Shown here: one piece after another, positions 61,468-64,000 of the stretch
How positions within the stretch are numbered: position 1 is the first letter of the stretch
How the letters are laid out: each line of letters opens with the position of its first letter
Assembly: GCA_964390055.1 (NCBI GenBank)
Contig: CAYMGQ010000001.1
Span: 139,573-203,572, forward strand
Length of the DNA stretch: 64,000 nt
Reading direction: 5' to 3'
Source of the DNA: CAYMGQ01 sp964390055
GTDB lineage: Bacteria > Bacillota > Clostridia > Peptostreptococcales > Natronincolaceae
Position numbers and translations under genes: made by a program
The notes under the pieces: model-generated
Database searches by the model: none
The model's input: the letters and a program-made list of their open reading frames with translations, nothing else
What the model was told of the DNA's origin: nothing

Positions 61468-62688
61468 TCACCCTTCTATCAGTCTAATATCAATAGTTTT
61501 AGGTATCAATTGGATACGCTTTGCTCTCCTTTCTACCCCCATGGGTACTTCTATGACAGGTTCAAGAGTATGGTTGCCCTCTTCTAATCCCTCCATATCT
61601 ATCACCAGCTTAAGGTCTTCATTATTAAGAGACCCCACTACCGATTCTTTAGCCAATATTCTCAACTCCAATAGCCTGGGTATTTGACTTTTATCTATAT
61701 CCAGCTCCCGTGGGATATTCCTAAATTCAATATTATCTCTTGATATTTCAAAGCTTTTCTCGCTTAATTCCTCGACTGTAATAATTAATTTAACTACACC
61801 CACATCTACGTCAATACCAGTCTCAGGAATATCTAGTCTTATCTCCCGATCTAAATTGCTGGACAAATTATCTATAGTGATTGCCTCGGTATTGATTGAT
61901 TTTATATTATCTATTTGTTCATGTTGCCCCCTTATAGTTACAGTACTGGGTTCTATAACTATATTGCTTATTTCATAACCCTCTGCGGGATTTACATCTA
62001 CAAGAGGATTAATAGCTACAGTTTTTAGTTGATCCATAGGTAGGTTAACCATAACCTGCTTAGGTTGGAGGTTAATGTTTGCCACTTGTTCACCCCTGCT
62101 ATTTATAGGATGTAAAGATACCGGCTGAGAAATACTTTGGAAATCCTCTGATAATTTTATCACTCCCACAACCTTGTCTACAGAATTAACCAAACTCTCC
62201 GGTCCTTCAACCAAAACAGACGTGGGATCATACTGTAATTCTCCCAAAACATGTCCTCTTTCTGGGCTACCCTCTACAGAAATTTCAACTGGCTTGCGCC
62301 TTCCTATAATTTCCTCTAGTTCAACCCTTATATGTTTAGGATTAAAATCTACTTCTACATCTCCGGGTACACTAACTTCAACCGGCACATTATTTATACC
62401 CGACTTAAAGCCTAATAAATCTGCCTTGGCCTGTATTTGACTTCTTTTTATCTTATAAATCTCATCTATCCTACCATTTATACGGACCCTAATGGTAAAA
62501 TCCTTCTCCCCCTTAAGTACCAGGCCCTCCTGCTCAATAGCCTGCATGTTTAAAAACTCCACCGGAATATTTTGTTCATCCCTGGTCCTTCTTGGGTTTA
62601 ACTCATCCATTACATATATCCACATAATTAAAGCAAAAAGAATGGAAAGAATTTTGGGCATTAAATTTTTGTTATTAAATCTTTTCAT
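61468..62688 (-). CDS. cdaR: YbbR-domain protein, CdaA regulator
   Basis: A 406-aa protein with one N-terminal membrane helix (about 10-28, MPKILSILFALIMWIYVMDE) and four extracytoplasmic YbbR repeats, with VSVPGDVEVDF, VEGPESLVNSVDKVVGV and VTIRGQHEQIDNIKSI marking repeats. CdaR binds and tunes the diadenylate cyclase CdaA. ATG 62688, seven bases after GGAGG, overlaps the cdaA stop by four bases. Confidence 0.92.
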   Translation of the reverse strand: MKRFNNKNLMPKILSILFALIMWIYVMDELNPRRTRDEQNIPVEFLNMQAIEQEGLVLKGEKDFTIRVRINGRIDEIYKIKRSQIQAKADLLGFKSGINNVPVEVSVPGDVEVDFNPKHIRVELEEIIGRRKPVEISVEGSPERGHVLGELQYDPTSVLVEGPESLVNSVDKVVGVIKLSEDFQSISQPVSLHPINSRGEQVANINLQPKQVMVNLPMDQLKTVAINPLVDVNPAEGYEISNIVIEPSTVTIRGQHEQIDNIKSINTEAITIDNLSSNLDREIRLDIPETGIDVDVGVVKLIITVEELSEKSFEISRDNIEFRNIPRELDIDKSQIPRLLELRILAKESVVGSLNNEDLKLVIDMEGLEEGNHTLEPVIEVPMGVERRAKRIQLIPKTIDIRLIEG

Positions 62689-63509
62689 TTTTTTTGCCTC
62701 CATTTCATTTTTAAAAATTGCCATTGCCTGTTATCCCCCACCTCAAAGGCTATTGTTAAAAGCCCCCTTAGGTCAGCCAGGTCTAAAAATCTAGTAAGTT
62801 TTCCCTTTTCAGCCAGTGAAATAGCCCCAGTCTCCTCTGACACAATTACTACAATGGAATCCGAACGTTCAGTAATACCTATTCCAGCCCTGTGTCTAGT
62901 ACCAAGGTCCCTACTTAAATCATTTCCCTCCGTAAGGGGTAAAAAACAACCAGCTGCCAAAATCCTACTTTTTCTAATTACAACTGCCCCATCGTGTAAT
63001 GGAGTATTTGGCATAAATATATTAACTAATAAATCCCTTGATAAATTTGCCTTGATGGAGGTCCCTGTTTCAACTACCTCATTTAAGCCCGTTTCCCTTT
63101 CCAGTACAACAAGGGCACCAATTTTTTGCCTAGACAGGGAACCAGCTGCTTCAACAATTTCCTCCACTATCATCTCAATTTCCTCATGTTCTATATCAAT
63201 AATTGACTTTGTCAAAAATTTAGTCCTGCCTATGTATTCCAAGGCCCTTCTCAATTCAGGTTGAAAGACAATTAAAAGGGCAATCAGACCAACCGTCATG
63301 GTATTCCTCAAAATCCAATTAATGGTGTGCAATTCTAACCACTCACTAAATTTTGTCGCCAAGAGCAAAACCACAATACCCTTTATCAATTGTTCTGCCC
63401 GCGTCTCACTAATAAGCATATACAACTTATAAAATGCAAAGGCAACAATAGCCATATCAACTATATCTCTTATGCCAATATTTTTAAGTATTTCAAATAA
63501 GCCTTGCAT
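62685..63509 (-). CDS. cdaA: Diadenylate cyclase (c-di-AMP synthase) CdaA
   Basis: A 274-aa membrane enzyme. Three N-terminal helices (about 15-85) precede the DAC domain with the catalytic DGAVVIRKSRI and GTRHRAGIGITERSD motifs. Makes c-di-AMP, which controls potassium and cell-wall balance. ATG 63509 follows AAGGGG; upstream GTG and TTG overlap the site. First gene of the cda cluster. The usual third member glmM is absent from the immediate downstream position. Confidence 0.96.
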   Translation of the reverse strand: MQGLFEILKNIGIRDIVDMAIVAFAFYKLYMLISETRAEQLIKGIVVLLLATKFSEWLELHTINWILRNTMTVGLIALLIVFQPELRRALEYIGRTKFLTKSIIDIEHEEIEMIVEEIVEAAGSLSRQKIGALVVLERETGLNEVVETGTSIKANLSRDLLVNIFMPNTPLHDGAVVIRKSRILAAGCFLPLTEGNDLSRDLGTRHRAGIGITERSDSIVVIVSEETGAISLAEKGKLTRFLDLADLRGLLTIAFEVGDNRQWQFLKMKWRQKK

Positions 63510-63752
63510 TTTCAACACCCCTTGCCTTTACAAGATTTTTATTATAGAAAATAGCCTGAATAAATAATTCTTATCTAAATATAATTCCATAAGGGGAGGA
63601 TTAAACCCTTTTATTTGCCATCAAAATTTTACCTGCTATAACTAGTTAAATAAAATATCCCCTTTTCCTATTATAATCCAATCTCCCCATTAAGATAATG
63701 CAATATCATAAATATATTTTACCTTTATCATCTTATTAATCAATTTTTACAA

Positions 63753-63781
63753 ACTATACAAATTACTCCAGTATTGGTCAT
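63753..63781 (-). promoter_or_regulatory. Possible promoter of the cda operon
   Basis: Minus-strand ATGACC (63776-63781), 17-base spacer, TATAGT (63753-63758). Weak -35; it lies about 240 bases upstream of cdaA. Confidence 0.35.
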
Positions 63782-63846
63782 ATTAATTTGGTATTAAAAG
63801 TTGAATTTTGTTTAAGAATGAATAATATTTAGGGTTATGAATTTAA

Positions 63847-63862
63847 ATGCATAGATATGCAT
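63847..63862. repeat. Inverted repeat ATGCATA-GA-TATGCAT
   Basis: Perfect 7+2+7 inverted repeat in the gap between the 5S gene and cdaA. Its core TGCATA...TATGCA also occurs in the palindrome at 59643. The rest of the 430-base gap is AT-rich with no other recognisable element. Confidence 0.4.
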
Positions 63863-63944
63863 AAACATACCTATTGTTTTGGTATTATTATGCACATTGA
63901 TGTATTAATAGCCACACCCTGCCCTTATAAAAAAGAATGTTGAA

Positions 63945-63974
63945 AAAGCCTCCACTAGATCCAGTGGAGGCTTT
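63945..63974 (-). terminator. Terminator of the rRNA operon
   Basis: Perfect 12-bp stem AAAGCCTCCACT / AGTGGAGGCTTT around six bases, a few bases after the 3' end of the 5S gene, followed on the minus strand by TTCAACATTCTTTTTT. Confidence 0.88.
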
Positions 63975-63980
63975 GCTTTA

Positions 63981-64000
63981 ATGTCGCAATGTCCTACTCT
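63981..64000 (-). rRNA. rrf: 5S rRNA, 3' end only
   Basis: The minus strand reads AGAGTAGGACATTGCGACA at the edge, matching the 3' end of bacterial 5S rRNA (GAGAGTAGGAC...GCC). A strong terminator follows. An rRNA operon is therefore expected just beyond the right edge, transcribed leftwards toward cdaA. Confidence 0.8.

Noticed and set aside
1..64000. CRISPR arrays, insertion sequences, prophage or integrase genes, toxin-antitoxin or defence systems
   Set aside because: No direct-repeat arrays, transposase or integrase motifs, or defence-type domains were found; the window is a core-genome region with intact housekeeping operons.

Overview
The window comes from a low-GC Firmicute, most likely an anaerobic, spore-forming member of the Clostridia (Tissierellales or a near relative; the order is an inference). 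The supporting signs are AT-rich DNA with strong AGGAGG-type ribosome binding sites and frequent TTG/GTG starts, a CotF-like spore-coat protein and a DUF1540 protein, two rubrerythrins and a flavodiiron protein for oxygen defence, GatCAB, T-box/TPP/molybdenum-cofactor/PyrR RNA leaders, and a ferredoxin-linked branched-chain 2-oxoacid oxidoreductase with phosphotransbutyrylase and butyrate kinase. No phage, insertion sequence or CRISPR array was seen.

Layout. 1-4.7 kb: pyrimidine operon pyrC-F-K-D-E on the minus strand behind a PyrR-type attenuator; pyrE runs off the left edge. 4.7-8.7 kb: serine operon (class V aminotransferase, serA, then a TIM-barrel gene) behind a serine T-box. 8.7-16 kb: HI0933 flavoprotein, polysaccharide deacetylase, a PII-like/DUF1538 pair, a thiamine-binding protein, an MDR oxidoreductase, DinB, an AIM24-like gene remnant and an M19 dipeptidase. 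16-22 kb, plus strand: an HtrA-like protease overlapping a repeated secreted protein of unknown function, then a Moco/Tuco riboswitch controlling modABC and a rubrerythrin. 22-34.4 kb: metallo-hydrolase, ketopantoate reductase, CotF, Ung, NhaC, gatCAB, a ZIP transporter with a Fur-like box, an amino acid racemase, a flavodiiron protein, and thiT behind a TPP riboswitch. 34.4-42.5 kb: zinc-ribbon membrane protein, an ASKHA/ferredoxin protein, a membrane-anchored glucosaminidase-like protein, a prolyl-tRNA editing protein, hemolysin III, a second rubrerythrin, a DUF1540 gene, split chromate transporters, galE. 42.5-47.7 kb, plus strand: livJHMGF behind a T-box with an Ile (AUC) specifier. 47.7-64 kb, minus strand: metallophosphoesterase, LarA-like protein, glmM, cstA with an unknown partner, the ptb-buk-(P-loop)-vor operon, its sigma-54 activator, cdaR and cdaA, and the end of a 5S rRNA gene at the right edge.

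How it fits together. The window combines biosynthesis under RNA control (pyr, serine, thiamine, molybdate/tungstate and branched-chain amino acid uptake) with energy metabolism of branched-chain amino acids. LivJHMGF would import Ile/Leu/Val. The Vor complex would oxidise the derived 2-oxoacids to acyl-CoA with ferredoxin, and Ptb/Buk would turn acyl-CoA into acid plus ATP. A close match to the sigma-54 -24/-12 promoter lies upstream of ptb, next to a gene for a PAS-PAS-AAA-Fis activator, with two inverted repeats between them at distances usual for activator sites. The cdaA-cdaR-glmM block, usually compact, is here interrupted by about 10 kb carrying this catabolic module and cstA.

The least understood items are the PII/DUF1538 pair, the protease/repeat-protein pair, the P-loop protein inside the ptb-buk-vor operon, the gene upstream of cstA, and the orphan ASKHA protein.
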